Assembly: GCA_003153375.1 (NCBI GenBank)
Contig: PLYM01000133.1
Span: 1 to 53,944, forward strand
Length of the DNA stretch: 53,944 bases
From: Planctomycetaceae bacterium
GTDB taxonomy: Bacteria; Planctomycetota; Planctomycetia; Pirellulales; PALSA-1355
Reading direction: 5' to 3'
Both the position numbers and the translations under genes were made by a program. The notes under the pieces are model-generated. The model was not told where the DNA came from. It worked only from the letters and a program-made list of their open reading frames with translations, and searched no databases. Of the stretch, positions 10,601 to 18,741 are shown in pieces (within the stretch, counting starts at the first letter, position 1; every line of letters starts with the position of its first letter).

Positions 10601-10711
10601 GAAGGGAATGGTTTCCTTCTGCGTGTCCTTGGCCGCCGGCGGCTCGCCCTGGGCCAAATGGCCGCCCGCGAGGATCGCGAGCGTCAGAATGATGGTCAAC
10701 GTCTTGCGCAT
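7664..10711 (-). CDS. PVC-type membrane-bound dehydrogenase-like / HEAT / heme-binding protein
   Basis: This 1015-residue exported protein has the common planctomycete layout. A signal peptide (about 1-22) leads into a six-bladed glucose/sorbosone-dehydrogenase-like propeller (about 45-430; VAENNTYAERE, NGLKWGPDGWLYGRHG). A helical HEAT-repeat region (about 470-850) follows. The C-terminus is a cytochrome c-like domain with CATCH at 879-883, GPDLTG and a distal Met-containing segment, resembling the TIGR02603 type. The likely role is a periplasmic redox protein acting on sugars or polyols, but neither substrate nor cofactor is proven for this family. The frame is open 105 bases further upstream; the ATG at 10711 is chosen because MRKTLTIILTLAIL is a good signal. 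It may be co-transcribed with the oxidoreductase 45 bp downstream. Confidence 0.88.
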   Translation of the reverse strand: MRKTLTIILTLAILAGGHLAQGEPPAAKDTQKETIPFTTPAEALKRIVPPPGFRVSLFAAEPNVRQPISLTTDARGRLWVAENNTYAERELNFDDSQCDRITILEDTDGDGQADRTKVFWDQAKKLTSVEVGFGGVWALCPPALLFIPDRDGDDVPDGEPQVVLDGFDAGDVRHNISNGLKWGPDGWLYGRHGILVTSQIGAPGTPPAGRTPINCGIWRYHPTQKIFEVVCHGTTNSWGLDWNRHGEPFFINTVIGHLWHAIPGAHFERMYGEDDNPHLYSLIGQTADHFHWDTKESWHAIRDIGVSPSTDQAGGGHAHCGLMIYQGDNWPERYRDTVFTVNLHGFRLNNDTLQRSGAGYVAHHAADFLKTSDPWFRGIDLVSGPDGGVYLADWSDIGECHDNDGVHRSSGRIFKIVYGTPPRRDKVNVAALEDLDLVALLFNANDWYVRQARQALQQRAAAGRPMDRVQLALRNTFATARDPVHKLRALWCLHAIGKTDESWLLDALRQGDEHVRSWVVRLLVDVGPASSATVAALTSLAADEPSGLVQIYLASALQKIAPADRWTLAERLAAGEKFAADPVLTKMVWYGIESAVPDHTARAIGLAERSKMPLLVRCVARRLTENLATDPAAVNQWVAATARSNSTAWTREALAGMDEALRGQRKAPVPAAWPQLKDAMATNSDQDVQRLVRELSVVFGDGRALDDLKQIAAAKSADPQARRDAIRVLVDARAAGLSRLLQPLVGEREVGAEAVRGLAACDEAEVPTFLVQNFAGLRDTGQAAAIVTLTSRTAWARSLLDAVAAGKIDRGRIPAFELRQMSTSSDEQLRRQVAALWPELRAISVVKKERIGRLKQSLGSETLATADASNGRRRFVQSCATCHVLFGEGAKIGPDLTGSQRANLDYLLENIVDPSATVAAGYRISTVTLSDGRIIGGLVQDTGGPTLSIQTPTERLIISRTDVEANRASELSLMPDSLLDVLPEKEIRDLIAYLMSPRQVPLPPGATSPGSPAGR

Positions 10712-11072
10712 GGATCGGTTCTGGTTCCAAGTGGTTGGATCGCGGCGGACGCGCGTGGCCGGGACAATCGGCCGGTCAGTTAAGATCGTCGGCGCCGGAG
10801 TGCAGCACCGACGCATGGCGATCTATCTTATCATTCAGCGTGATGCCCTGCATGCCGCATCCGACGAGTGTGCGGCTTCGAATTTCGGTCTTTTTCGTCC
10901 GGAATGCTCACGGTCGATGCTCGCAATGCGACAGCGCAGCACCCGAGCGGCGCCCCCTGCTCTGCTGAACTCGAGCGCCAGCGGATATAATCGCTTGTTT
11001 GACGCGCTCGGCAGGGACGCCCCGCGCCACAGCGGCCCCCTGCTCGCCTTCGACCGGGAAGAACAAAGTCCT
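10712..11072. other. Divergent intergenic region
   Basis: This 361-bp gap separates the leftward cytochrome gene from the rightward efflux operon, so it must hold promoters in both directions. The clearest signal is a TATAAT at 10986-10991 facing right. No convincing leftward promoter, hairpin or small gene was identified. Confidence 0.6.
10986..10991 (+). promoter_or_regulatory. Candidate -10 box of the efflux operon
   Basis: A perfect TATAAT stands out in this GC-rich sequence 82 bases before the HlyD start codon. The matching -35 is weak: CTGAAC at 10965-10970 with a 15-base spacer, or TGCTGA at 10963-10968 with 17. It would place transcription start near 10998. Confidence 0.35.
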
Positions 11073-12056
11073 ATGCCCTGGAAAAGTATCCTGTTTGGTG
11101 TCGCCCTGCTGGCAACCGCCGCGGTCGTGGTTGGGCTCGTCTATAAATTCGAGCAGCCGGCCAAGGTGGAGCTGCCGGGCGTGGTCGAAAGCCAGGAGGT
11201 ACGGCTCGGCTCCAAGGTCGGCGGGCGCGTGGACGAGGTGTCGGTGCTCGAGGGCGAGACGGTCCCGGCCGGAAAGTTGCTCGTCCGCTTCGCGGCTCCG
11301 GAGCTCGAAGCCCAACTCGTTCAGCAGCAAGCCCGCGTGGCCGCCGCCGAGGCCGATCTGGAAAAGGCCAAAAACGGTCCCCGCGAGGAAGACATCCGGC
11401 AAGCCAGGAGCGACGTCGAAAGCTCCGACGCCGATCTCAAACTGGCGCAGCAGGATTTCGATCGAGCCGAAAGTCTCTCGCCGAGCGCGCTGTCGCGTTC
11501 GGAGTTCGACGCCAAGCGGGCCGCGCTCAGCCGCACCCGCGGCCGCGTGGCCGCCAACCAGGCGCATCTCGATCTGCTGCTGGCCGGCACCCGTGCCGAG
11601 GACGTCAAGCTTTCGGAAGCCAACCTGCACGAAGCCCGCGGCAAGCTCCAGGAGATGCAGGCCAACCTGGCCGAGGCCAATGTGGTGGCCCCCGAGAAAG
11701 CCGTAGTGCAGGTGGTGTCGGTGCGCAAGGGCGACCTGGTGCCGGCCAATCAGCCCATCGTGCGCGTGCTGCGCGCCGACGACCAGTGGGTCAAAGTGTA
11801 TGTGCCCGAGACGGAACTGGGCCGCGTGCGGCTGGACGAAAAGGTGTGGGTCACCTGCGATGCCTATCCCGGCCGCCGCTTTCCCGGCACGGTGTTTCAG
11901 ATATCCAGCGAAAGCGAGTTCACGCCCCGCAACGTGCAAAGCGTGGGCGAGCGACGCTATCAAGTTTTTGGCGTCAAGGTGCGCGTCGAAGAAGGCGAGA
12001 ACGTGTTCAAGCCCGGCATGGCGGCCAATGTGATTTTCGAGCCTCGCTCCGACTGA
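11073..12056 (+). CDS. HlyD-family membrane fusion (adaptor) protein
   Basis: The 327-residue product is a periplasmic adaptor of an ABC-type efflux pump. One N-terminal membrane anchor (about residues 4-22) is followed by the first half of a lipoyl/barrel-sandwich domain ([20 protein letters not shown]). A long Ala/Glu/Arg-rich coiled-coil hairpin follows (about 80-195, heptads such as [17 protein letters not shown]). The second lipoyl half and a beta-barrel ([21 protein letters not shown]) complete it. This matches YbhG/YhiI-type adaptors. The ATG at 11073 has GGGAAGAA about 9 bases upstream; the frame is open well before, but only in non-protein-like sequence. The ATPase gene starts 13 bp after its stop, then a permease, so it is the first gene of a three-gene efflux operon. 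Confidence 0.92.
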   Translation: MPWKSILFGVALLATAAVVVGLVYKFEQPAKVELPGVVESQEVRLGSKVGGRVDEVSVLEGETVPAGKLLVRFAAPELEAQLVQQQARVAAAEADLEKAKNGPREEDIRQARSDVESSDADLKLAQQDFDRAESLSPSALSRSEFDAKRAALSRTRGRVAANQAHLDLLLAGTRAEDVKLSEANLHEARGKLQEMQANLAEANVVAPEKAVVQVVSVRKGDLVPANQPIVRVLRADDQWVKVYVPETELGRVRLDEKVWVTCDAYPGRRFPGTVFQISSESEFTPRNVQSVGERRYQVFGVKVRVEEGENVFKPGMAANVIFEPRSD

Positions 12057-12069
12057 CCGGTGGTCCCTC

Positions 12070-13059
12070 ATGGCCGATCTCGCAACCACTTCAGCGCCCA
12101 ACCCCTCGCCCACCAGCGACGGACCCTTGATCGACGTCCGCGACGTCACGATCCGCTTCGGCAAGTTCACGGCCGTCGAACGGGTCACGCTGTCCGTCAA
12201 CACCGGCGAGGTCTTTGGCCTGCTGGGGCCCAACGGATCGGGCAAAACCACCCTTATCCGGGCCATGTGCGGCCTGATTCCCTTTGCCGAGGGCTCGGCC
12301 ACGGTGCTGGGTTTTGACGTCGACCAGATGGCTGAGCGCATCCGAGCCACGACCGGCTACATGTCGCAAAAATTCTCGCTCTATGAGGACCTGACCGCGC
12401 GCGAGAACATGGATTTCTATGCCGGTATCTATGGCCTGCGCGCGGCCGACGCGGTCACACGCAAAGCGGAGTTGGTCGAGCAAGTGGGCATCGGCCCCTA
12501 TCTCGATCGCCGCGCGGGGCGTCTCTCGGGCGGCTGGAAGCAACGGCTCGCGCTGGCCTGCGCCCTGCTGCACCAACCGGAGTTGGTGTTTCTCGACGAG
12601 CCCACCGCCGGCATCGATCCGGTGGCGCGGCGCGACCTGTGGGACTTGCTGTTCCGCCTGGCCGCCGAGGGGGTCACGCTGTTCGTCACGACTCACTACA
12701 TGGATGAGGCGGAACGTTGCGCGCGGGTTGGCTATCTCTATCTCGGACATCTGTTGGCCTGCGGCACGCCGACCGAACTGAAAAAGATGCCGGGCGTCAC
12801 GCCGCCGGGCACCAAGCGCATCGAAGTCATCAGCCCCGAGCCCGCCACGCTGCTCGAGCGGCTGCGCCACAAGCCGGGCGTGCGACAGGCCACGATTTTT
12901 GGCCAGGCGGTGTTCGCCCTGGTCGATGCCGATCAATCGAACGAGGCGCTAGGGCTGGAAGGCTGCGAGGTGCGGCCGGCCGTCGCCACCTTGGAAGATG
13001 TGTTCGTGACGCTCTCGCGCGCCCGCGCGGGCAACGGAAATGGTCTCGCCGAGCGCTAA
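12070..13059 (+). CDS. ABC transporter ATP-binding protein (efflux, YbhF/CcmA-like)
   Basis: The 329-residue cytoplasmic ATPase has Walker A GPNGSGKT (53-60), the Q-loop near [18 protein letters not shown], signature LSGGW (152-156), Walker [11 protein letters not shown] (172-181) and a switch histidine in [11 protein letters not shown]. The C-terminal 90 residues form the accessory tail common in drug and polyketide exporters. It carries a single nucleotide-binding domain, unlike the duplicated ATPase of E. coli YbhF, so a homodimer is expected. It lies between the adaptor gene (13-bp gap) and the permease gene, whose first codon is about 10 bp past this stop. Confidence 0.94.
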   Translation: MADLATTSAPNPSPTSDGPLIDVRDVTIRFGKFTAVERVTLSVNTGEVFGLLGPNGSGKTTLIRAMCGLIPFAEGSATVLGFDVDQMAERIRATTGYMSQKFSLYEDLTARENMDFYAGIYGLRAADAVTRKAELVEQVGIGPYLDRRAGRLSGGWKQRLALACALLHQPELVFLDEPTAGIDPVARRDLWDLLFRLAAEGVTLFVTTHYMDEAERCARVGYLYLGHLLACGTPTELKKMPGVTPPGTKRIEVISPEPATLLERLRHKPGVRQATIFGQAVFALVDADQSNEALGLEGCEVRPAVATLEDVFVTLSRARAGNGNGLAER

Positions 13060-13069
13060 CCAGGTCGCA

Positions 13070-14221
13070 ATGCCCATGTCCACTCTTACGGCGCCCCCGC
13101 GAATTCAGACCGGCTTTTCCTGGCAGCGCACCTTTTCGATGGCGCGCAAAGAATTCCTGCACATCATTCGCGATCCGACCACGCTGTTCTTCAGCCTGTT
13201 CATTCCGATCTGCGAGCTGTTCATGCTGGGCTATGCCATCGACATGAACGTGCGGCACGTGCCCACGATCATTCTCGACCAGGCCGGCACGCAAGAGAGC
13301 CGCATGCTGATCGATCGCTTTGCCAACACCCAAGACTTCGACATCATCGGCCAGGTCTATACCGACGCCGCGCTGAGCGAGGCCATCATCTCGGGTCGCG
13401 CGCACGTGGGCATCAAGATTCCCGAAGACTATTCGCGGCAGTTGATGGCCGGTCAGACCGCGCAGATCCTGGTGCTGGTCGACGGTTCGCAGTCGAGCAT
13501 CGCCGCCGAGGCCGTCAATGTGAGCAACGCGATCGCGCTGCGCGAGTCGCTGTTGCAGATTCTGGGCGAGCGCTCGCTGCCGGTCGAAACCCGGCCGCAG
13601 GTGATGTTCAATCCCGACACGCGCTCAGCCAACTTTTTCATTCCCGGCCTGCTCGTCGTGCTCTGTCAGATGATGGCCGTGATGTTGACCTCGAACGCGA
13701 TCGTGCGTGAAAAGGAAAACGGCACGCTCGAACAGCTCTTTATGACCCCAGTGCGCACCTGGGAACTGATTCTGGGCAAGTTGACTCCCTACCTGTGCCT
13801 GACGATGAGCGAGTTTTGCTTCATCTCGCTGTTGATGTGTACGGCCTTTCAAGTGCCGATCCACGGCCGCTACCTGACGCTGCTGGGCATCGCCTTTCCC
13901 TTCATCCTCGGCATGCTGGGATTGGGCCTGTGGATCTCGACCCGGGCGGCCACCCGCGATGCCTCGATGCAGCTCTCGATGGGCACGGTCATCCCCTCGA
14001 TCTTCCTCTCCGGTTACGTCTTTCCGGTCGAGTCGATGCCCCGATTTTTCGAGTACCTGGCCTATGCCGTGCCCACCACCTGGATGATCGACGCCTCGCG
14101 GGGCGTCATCCTCCGCGGCGCCGGCTGGTACGAACTGCGCGAGCACGCCATCGTCCTGGTCAGCATGGCCCTGGCCCTGCTCATCCTGGCCACCGCCAGT
14201 TTCCGCAAACGGCTCGCGTGA
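13070..14221 (+). CDS. ABC-2 type permease of the efflux pump
   Basis: The 383-residue product is the membrane subunit of the pump. One N-terminal transmembrane segment (LFFSLFIPICELFMLGYAID) precedes a large extracytoplasmic domain (about residues 45-190). Five more hydrophobic segments follow, with the family motif REKENGTLEQLFMTPVR in the first loop, as in YbhR/YhhJ permeases. In-frame starts exist at 13040, 13070 and 13076. AGGT at 13063 fits 13070 or 13076; 13040 would overlap the ATPase gene by 20 bp and has no site. Only one permease gene is present, so it probably works as a homodimer. The substrate is unknown. Confidence 0.92.
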   Translation: MPMSTLTAPPRIQTGFSWQRTFSMARKEFLHIIRDPTTLFFSLFIPICELFMLGYAIDMNVRHVPTIILDQAGTQESRMLIDRFANTQDFDIIGQVYTDAALSEAIISGRAHVGIKIPEDYSRQLMAGQTAQILVLVDGSQSSIAAEAVNVSNAIALRESLLQILGERSLPVETRPQVMFNPDTRSANFFIPGLLVVLCQMMAVMLTSNAIVREKENGTLEQLFMTPVRTWELILGKLTPYLCLTMSEFCFISLLMCTAFQVPIHGRYLTLLGIAFPFILGMLGLGLWISTRAATRDASMQLSMGTVIPSIFLSGYVFPVESMPRFFEYLAYAVPTTWMIDASRGVILRGAGWYELREHAIVLVSMALALLILATASFRKRLA

Positions 14222-14266
14222 CGGGGCTTGCTATTGATCAACTCCGCTCGTCCGCCTGCCCTCTCC

Positions 14267-14295
14267 GGGTGCCACTGCTGGCTTGTCCAGCAGTG
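14267..14295. repeat. REP-like palindromic repeat, single copy
   Basis: GGGTGCCACTGCTGG, loop CTTGT, then CCAGCAGTG: a 9-bp perfect hairpin. It is one of five loci of the same family in the window. It lies 45 bp after the permease stop, between convergent genes, so it could act as a transcript end. The bases that follow (AGAACTGCCGATAAACCGCC) resemble the interior of the paired copy at 15180-15266, suggesting that the distal half was lost. The rest of 14222-14491 shows no gene. Confidence 0.8.
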
Positions 14296-14491
14296 AGAAC
14301 TGCCGATAAACCGCCAAGACCCGCTGGAATCGTGACGAGCTCTCGATTCCCAAGCAAGGACGATTGGTATGCAGCATGAAAACCGTCGTCTCTGATTCGT
14401 GCGTTGCCCGACAACGACCAGGGCGCAAGAAAAGAGCGACAGGCAGCAAGAGTTTCCCCTGGCCACCTGCCGCCCGGACCACTTGAAGGTC

Positions 14492-15004
14492 CTACTTGGC
14501 TGGCTTGACAATCGGAGCCACTTCGAGGTGTTTGGCCAGCTTTTCGTGTTCTTCCTTGGCCGCCTTCAGGTGCTTGGCCATGTCAACGCAGCACGGAGCC
14601 AGCGTCGCGCTGTTGTCTTTCGCCATCTCAGCGCACTCGTCGGCCATGCCGCAGGCTTCAAGAGCCTTGGCGTGGTGTTCCTTGATGGCCGTCAGGTGCT
14701 GAGCGACTACCTTGTCGGTCTTGGCCTTTTCTTCGAGACCAGCCAATTCCTTGTTCGAGAATTCGACGTTCTGGCGGATCTGGGCGACGTGCGCCTTGAT
14801 CGTCTCCTTGGGAACGCTCTTGGCTTGCTGGGAATAGTACTGCAAGGTCTGCGCATTGTCGTAGGCGTGCTGCTGGTACACGCTGGACGAGCCGATGCGG
14901 TACGCTTCCCCCGTAATCTTCGAGCCGGCGTCACGCTGCGCGAACGCGCCTTGAGCCATCAACACCATGCCACACATTGCCAAACTGATCGTTAGTGGTC
15001 TCAT
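14492..15004 (-). CDS. Exported helical protein of unknown function
   Basis: The family is not recognised. The 170-residue product starts with a clear signal peptide (about 1-22, cleaving after GAFA). The mature part is predicted almost wholly helical and rich in Ala, Lys, Glu and Gln. Its C-terminal half holds a cluster of possible metal ligands: HLTAIKEHHAKALEACGM, DECAEM, LAPCCVDMAKH and KEEHEKLAKH. This could be a four-helix bundle, perhaps ferritin-like or a copper/iron binding protein, but no family signature proves it. AAGGAT upstream of the ATG at 15004 is a good ribosome site. It stands alone, convergent to the efflux operon. Confidence 0.75.
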   Translation of the reverse strand: MRPLTISLAMCGMVLMAQGAFAQRDAGSKITGEAYRIGSSSVYQQHAYDNAQTLQYYSQQAKSVPKETIKAHVAQIRQNVEFSNKELAGLEEKAKTDKVVAQHLTAIKEHHAKALEACGMADECAEMAKDNSATLAPCCVDMAKHLKAAKEEHEKLAKHLEVAPIVKPAK

Positions 15005-15179
15005 CGCTCTTATCCTTATTCTCCAAAGAAGCGAGTGGTCCTACTGATCGACAGGGCCCAGCATGCGGCGTGCCAAAGCTGAAAGAGGGCGAATGATGCG
15101 GCTTCTGTGCAGTGCTAACCGAGAAGCGCGCCGCAACGGCGCACCGACGTGTGCCGTGCCGCACGGGTGCCCGTGTGCC

Positions 15180-15266
15180 GGGTGCCACTGCTGGCTTGTT
15201 TCGCAGTGAGAACCGCCGGGGAACCGCCAAGATCAGGGACTGCTGGACCAGCCAGCAGTGGCACCC
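15180..15266. repeat. REP-like repeat, inverted pair
   Basis: The outer arms GGGTGCCACTGCTGGCT (15180-15196) and AGCCAGCAGTGGCACCC (15250-15266) are exact 17-bp inverted repeats around a 53-base spacer. The right copy has its own hairpin (CTGCTGG/CCAGCAG). The left copy is mutated in its inner half (TTTCGCAGTG). It sits between divergent genes, in the 511-bp gap 15005-15515, which otherwise holds only the possible promoter near 15331. Confidence 0.8.
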
Positions 15267-15307
15267 GGCGCCTAAGTATTGAGCCCCAATGCCCCCGGGG
15301 GAATAAG

Positions 15308-15336
15308 TTCCCTCCGGGCGGCTCTTGGTTTACAAT
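15308..15336 (+). promoter_or_regulatory. Possible promoter of the second PSCyt1/DUF1501 pair
   Basis: TTCCCT (15308-15313) and TACAAT (15331-15336) are separated by exactly 17 bases. The -10 matches consensus in 5 of 6 positions, the -35 in only 3. It would leave a leader of about 170 bases before the ATG at 15516. Confidence 0.25.
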
Positions 15337-15515
15337 CAATTCGGTTGACTTGCAGCTCCGGGCCCCGCCTACTACCTCCGCCCGGTGTCGCGGTCGGCCT
15401 CCGAGGCGCGGCTGCACCAGCGGTCCCGCCCGGAATCGATTGAGACAAAGCACTGCCCGCGCGTGACCCCCTGACAAGTTCCTACCGGCACCTGCTTTTC
15501 GGGAGTTTCCAAGGA

Positions 15516-18500
15516 ATGACGCGACTCGTGAACATCGCGGCCGGTCTGGCTTGCTTGGCACTGTTGACCTCCACGGCGCGGGCCGCCGAAGGCATCCAAT
15601 ACAACCGCGACATCCGACCGATCCTGGCCGAGAACTGTTTTGCCTGTCACGGTCCCGACAGCGCCGCGCGCAAAGCCGACTTGCGGCTCGATCGCCGCGA
15701 AGCCGCCATCGAATCGGGCGCGCTGGCTCCGGGCAAACCCGGCGATAGCGGTGTGATTGCCCGCATCTCGAGCGACGACCCCACGATGGTCATGCCGCCG
15801 CCGGCATCGCACAAGACGTTGTCGGCCGAACAGAAGAAGCTGCTCGCCGCTTGGATCGAAGCCGGAGCCGAGTATCAACCCCACTGGTCGTTCATCGCGC
15901 CGGTGCGTCCGGCCGTGCCGACCGTGCAAGACAAGAGCTGGCCGCGCAGCGATCTCGATAACTTCATTCTCGCGCGGCTCGAAGCCGCCGGCTTGCGTCC
16001 CGCGCCCGAGGCCGACCGTCGCACGCTGGCCCGCCGCGCCAGTTTGGACCTGACCGGGTTGCCACCTGAGCCGGCCGACGTCGAGGCCTTTGTCGCCGAT
16101 CCCGCGCCGAATGCTTATGAGCGTTACGTCGACCGGCTGCTGGCCCTGCCGACTTGGGGCGAGCATCGGGCCCGCTACTGGCTCGACCTGGCCCGCTATG
16201 CCGACACCAACGGCATCCATTTCGATAACTTCCGCGAAAATTGGGCCTATCGCGATTGGGTCATTTCGGCCTTCAATCGCAACCTGCCCTTCGATCAGTT
16301 CACGATCGAGCAATTGGCCGGCGATCTGCTGACCAACCGGGCGCTCGATCAGCTCGTGGCATCGAGTTTCAACCGCTGCAACATGACCACGAACGAGGGG
16401 GGCGCGATTGCCGAAGAGTACCTGGTGCTCTACACGCGCGATCGCACCGAGACTGTCTCGCAAGTCTGGTTGGGCATGACCACCGGCTGCGCCGTCTGTC
16501 ACGATCACAAATTCGATCCGTTCACGCAGCGCGAGTTCTACGAGCTGGCCGCGTTCTTCAACAACACCACGCAAGCCGCAATGGATGGCAACATCAAGGA
16601 CACGCCGCCCATCATCGTGGTGCCCAACGTCAACGACCGCGAGGCTTGGGAGAAGCTGCCCACGCAACTGGCCGCGGCCCAGCAGCAGATGGACAGCCGC
16701 CGCGCCGAAGCCCGCGGCGATTTCGACGGCTGGCTCAAACAATCGGCCGGCCCTGCTGTCGAAGCTCAACTCGTCAACGATGGTCTGGCCTTTCACGCCC
16801 CGCTTGGCCAAAGCGCCGACAACCAGCTGGCGGCTTCGAGCGGCGGCCAACCGCAGCCCCTGACACTGGCCGGCGAGCCCGCTTGGGATGGCGGAGTGAC
16901 CGCCGACAAAGCGTTCAAGAGCCGCGCCGAATCGGCCGTGCAGGTCGACGGCGTCGGCGATTTCGAACGCGACCAGGCCTTCACGTGCAGCGCCTGGGTC
17001 AAAGTGCCCGGCGAAAAACTGACCGGCGCCATGGTGGCCCGCATGGACGACGCCCACGACTATCGCGGCTGGGACCTGTGGCTCGATCAGGGCCGGCCGG
17101 CCACGCACATCGTCAGCAAGTGGCCCGGCGACGCGCTGAAGGTCATCGGAAAAAAGACGCTCAAGCCCGGCAAATGGCAATACATCACGGTCTCTTACGA
17201 CGGCACCGGCAAAGCCGAGGGCGTGAAGATCTATATCGATGGCGCGGCCCAGGAAGTCGAGTTGGCCGCCAACTCGCTGGCCAATTCCATTCGCACCGCC
17301 GTGCCCTTGAAACTGGCGCAGCGCGATACCGGCTCGCGGATCAACGACCTGGCCCTGCAAGATCTGCGGCTCTATGGCCGCGCGCTCAGCGGCGGCGAAG
17401 TCGCCCGGCTGTCGATCGCCACGCGCACCGCCTATCTGGTCGGCAAGCCGGCCGAGTCGCGCAGCGCCAGCGAAGTCGAGGAACTGTTCGGCTGGTGGCT
17501 CGATGGTATCGACGGCACCTACCAACAGCTCGCGGGCCGCAAGCAAGAGTTGCTGTCCACCGAAGGGGCCATCAAGGCGCGGGCCACGATCGCGCACGTC
17601 GCCCAGGAAAAAACCACCGGCCCGATGGCCTACATTTTGTTTCGCGGCGAGTATGACAAGCGCCGCGACGAGGTGAAATCGGACACGCCCGACATCCTGC
17701 CCCCCTTCCCGCCCGAGTTGCCCCGCAACCGCCTGGGCTTCGCCCAGTGGCTGCTCAAGCCCGAGCATCCGCTCACGGCGCGGGTGACGGTCAATCGTTT
17801 CTGGCAGGAAATCTTTGGCACAGGCCTGGTCAAGTCGACCGGAGAGTTCGGCGTCGCGGGCGATCTGCCTTCGCACCCCGAGCTGCTCGATTGGCTGGCG
17901 ATCGATTTCCGCGAGTCGGGCTGGGACATCAAGCGGATGTATCGTCAGCTCGTGTTGTCGGCCACCTATCGCCAGTCGGCCGAGATCACGCCCGAGAAGC
18001 TCGAAAAAGATCCGCAGAATCGGCTGCTGGCCCACGGGCCGCGGTTCCGCATGGATGCCGAAATGGTCCGCGACAACTATCTGGCTGCCAGCGGCGTGCT
18101 CGCGCGCAAGCTGGGCGGCGCGAGCGTGCGGCCCTATCAGCCCGAGGGCGTGTGGGAAGCCGTGGCCATGATCGGCAGCAACACCCGCGATTATAAGGCG
18201 GACTCGGGCGAGAGCCTCTATCGCCGCAGTCTGTACACCTTCTGGAAGCGGGCCGCTCCGCCGGCTTCGATGGAGATCTTCAACGCCCCCAGCCGTGAGC
18301 AATGCACCGTGCGGCGCGAGCGCACCAACACGCCGCTGCAAGCGCTGGCCACGCTCAACGACCCGCAATCGGTCGAAGCCGCCCGGCACCTGGCCGAGCG
18401 CGCGCTGCGCGAAGGCGGCGCCAACGACGCGGCCCGCATCGACTTTGCTGCCAAGCGCGTTTTGTCGCGCCCGCTCTCAGTCGAAGAGAGCTCTTCGATC

Positions 18501-18674
18501 GAGCGTTCGCTCACCACGTTGTCGGCCTGGTATCGCGAACATCCGGATGACGCCCGGCAGTTGATCGCGGTGGGCGAATCGCGCCCCGATGCCGCTCTCG
18601 ATCCCCCGGCGCTGGCCGCCTGGACCATGTTGTCGAACGAATTGCTGAACCTGGACGAGGCCCTGAACAAGTAG
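15516..18674 (+). CDS. PSCyt1/DUF1549/LamG/DUF1553 planctomycete cytochrome protein
   Basis: This 1052-residue exported protein is a paralogue of the one at 1996-5091. A signal peptide (about 1-23) is followed by PSCyt1 with C41-F-A-C44-H45, DUF1549 with CAVCH at 325-329 and DUF1553 at the C-terminus (RTNTPLQALATLNDP, ending NLDEALNK). Here the insert between DUF1549 and DUF1553 is a LamG/concanavalin-like jelly roll: FTCSAWVKVPG, a GKWQYITVSYDGTG segment, VKIYIDG and LQDLRLYGRALSGGEV (about residues 430-640). Such a domain would bind glycan. GGGAG about 12 bases upstream supports the start. A DUF1501 gene follows after 67 bp, repeating the arrangement of the first pair. Confidence 0.9.
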   Translation: MTRLVNIAAGLACLALLTSTARAAEGIQYNRDIRPILAENCFACHGPDSAARKADLRLDRREAAIESGALAPGKPGDSGVIARISSDDPTMVMPPPASHKTLSAEQKKLLAAWIEAGAEYQPHWSFIAPVRPAVPTVQDKSWPRSDLDNFILARLEAAGLRPAPEADRRTLARRASLDLTGLPPEPADVEAFVADPAPNAYERYVDRLLALPTWGEHRARYWLDLARYADTNGIHFDNFRENWAYRDWVISAFNRNLPFDQFTIEQLAGDLLTNRALDQLVASSFNRCNMTTNEGGAIAEEYLVLYTRDRTETVSQVWLGMTTGCAVCHDHKFDPFTQREFYELAAFFNNTTQAAMDGNIKDTPPIIVVPNVNDREAWEKLPTQLAAAQQQMDSRRAEARGDFDGWLKQSAGPAVEAQLVNDGLAFHAPLGQSADNQLAASSGGQPQPLTLAGEPAWDGGVTADKAFKSRAESAVQVDGVGDFERDQAFTCSAWVKVPGEKLTGAMVARMDDAHDYRGWDLWLDQGRPATHIVSKWPGDALKVIGKKTLKPGKWQYITVSYDGTGKAEGVKIYIDGAAQEVELAANSLANSIRTAVPLKLAQRDTGSRINDLALQDLRLYGRALSGGEVARLSIATRTAYLVGKPAESRSASEVEELFGWWLDGIDGTYQQLAGRKQELLSTEGAIKARATIAHVAQEKTTGPMAYILFRGEYDKRRDEVKSDTPDILPPFPPELPRNRLGFAQWLLKPEHPLTARVTVNRFWQEIFGTGLVKSTGEFGVAGDLPSHPELLDWLAIDFRESGWDIKRMYRQLVLSATYRQSAEITPEKLEKDPQNRLLAHGPRFRMDAEMVRDNYLAASGVLARKLGGASVRPYQPEGVWEAVAMIGSNTRDYKADSGESLYRRSLYTFWKRAAPPASMEIFNAPSREQCTVRRERTNTPLQALATLNDPQSVEAARHLAERALREGGANDAARIDFAAKRVLSRPLSVEESSSIERSLTTLSAWYREHPDDARQLIAVGESRPDAALDPPALAAWTMLSNELLNLDEALNK

Positions 18675-18741
18675 CTCGCGCGGTTCACGGCGATCGGTCA
18701 TTGCCGGCGCCGAATCGCGTGTTTTGAAATCCGAGGTTGCC

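Noticed and set aside
14231-14482. Small open frames over the REP-like repeats giving CWTSQQWHP or LLDKPAVAP peptides
   Set aside because: They are translations of the palindrome itself, recur at each repeat locus and have no ribosome site.
15372-18389. Leftward open frame of 1005 codons opposite the second PSCyt1/DUF1549 gene
   Set aside because: Shadow frame due to GC-rich third positions; no recognisable domain, while the other strand shows heme motifs, DUF1549, LamG and DUF1553.
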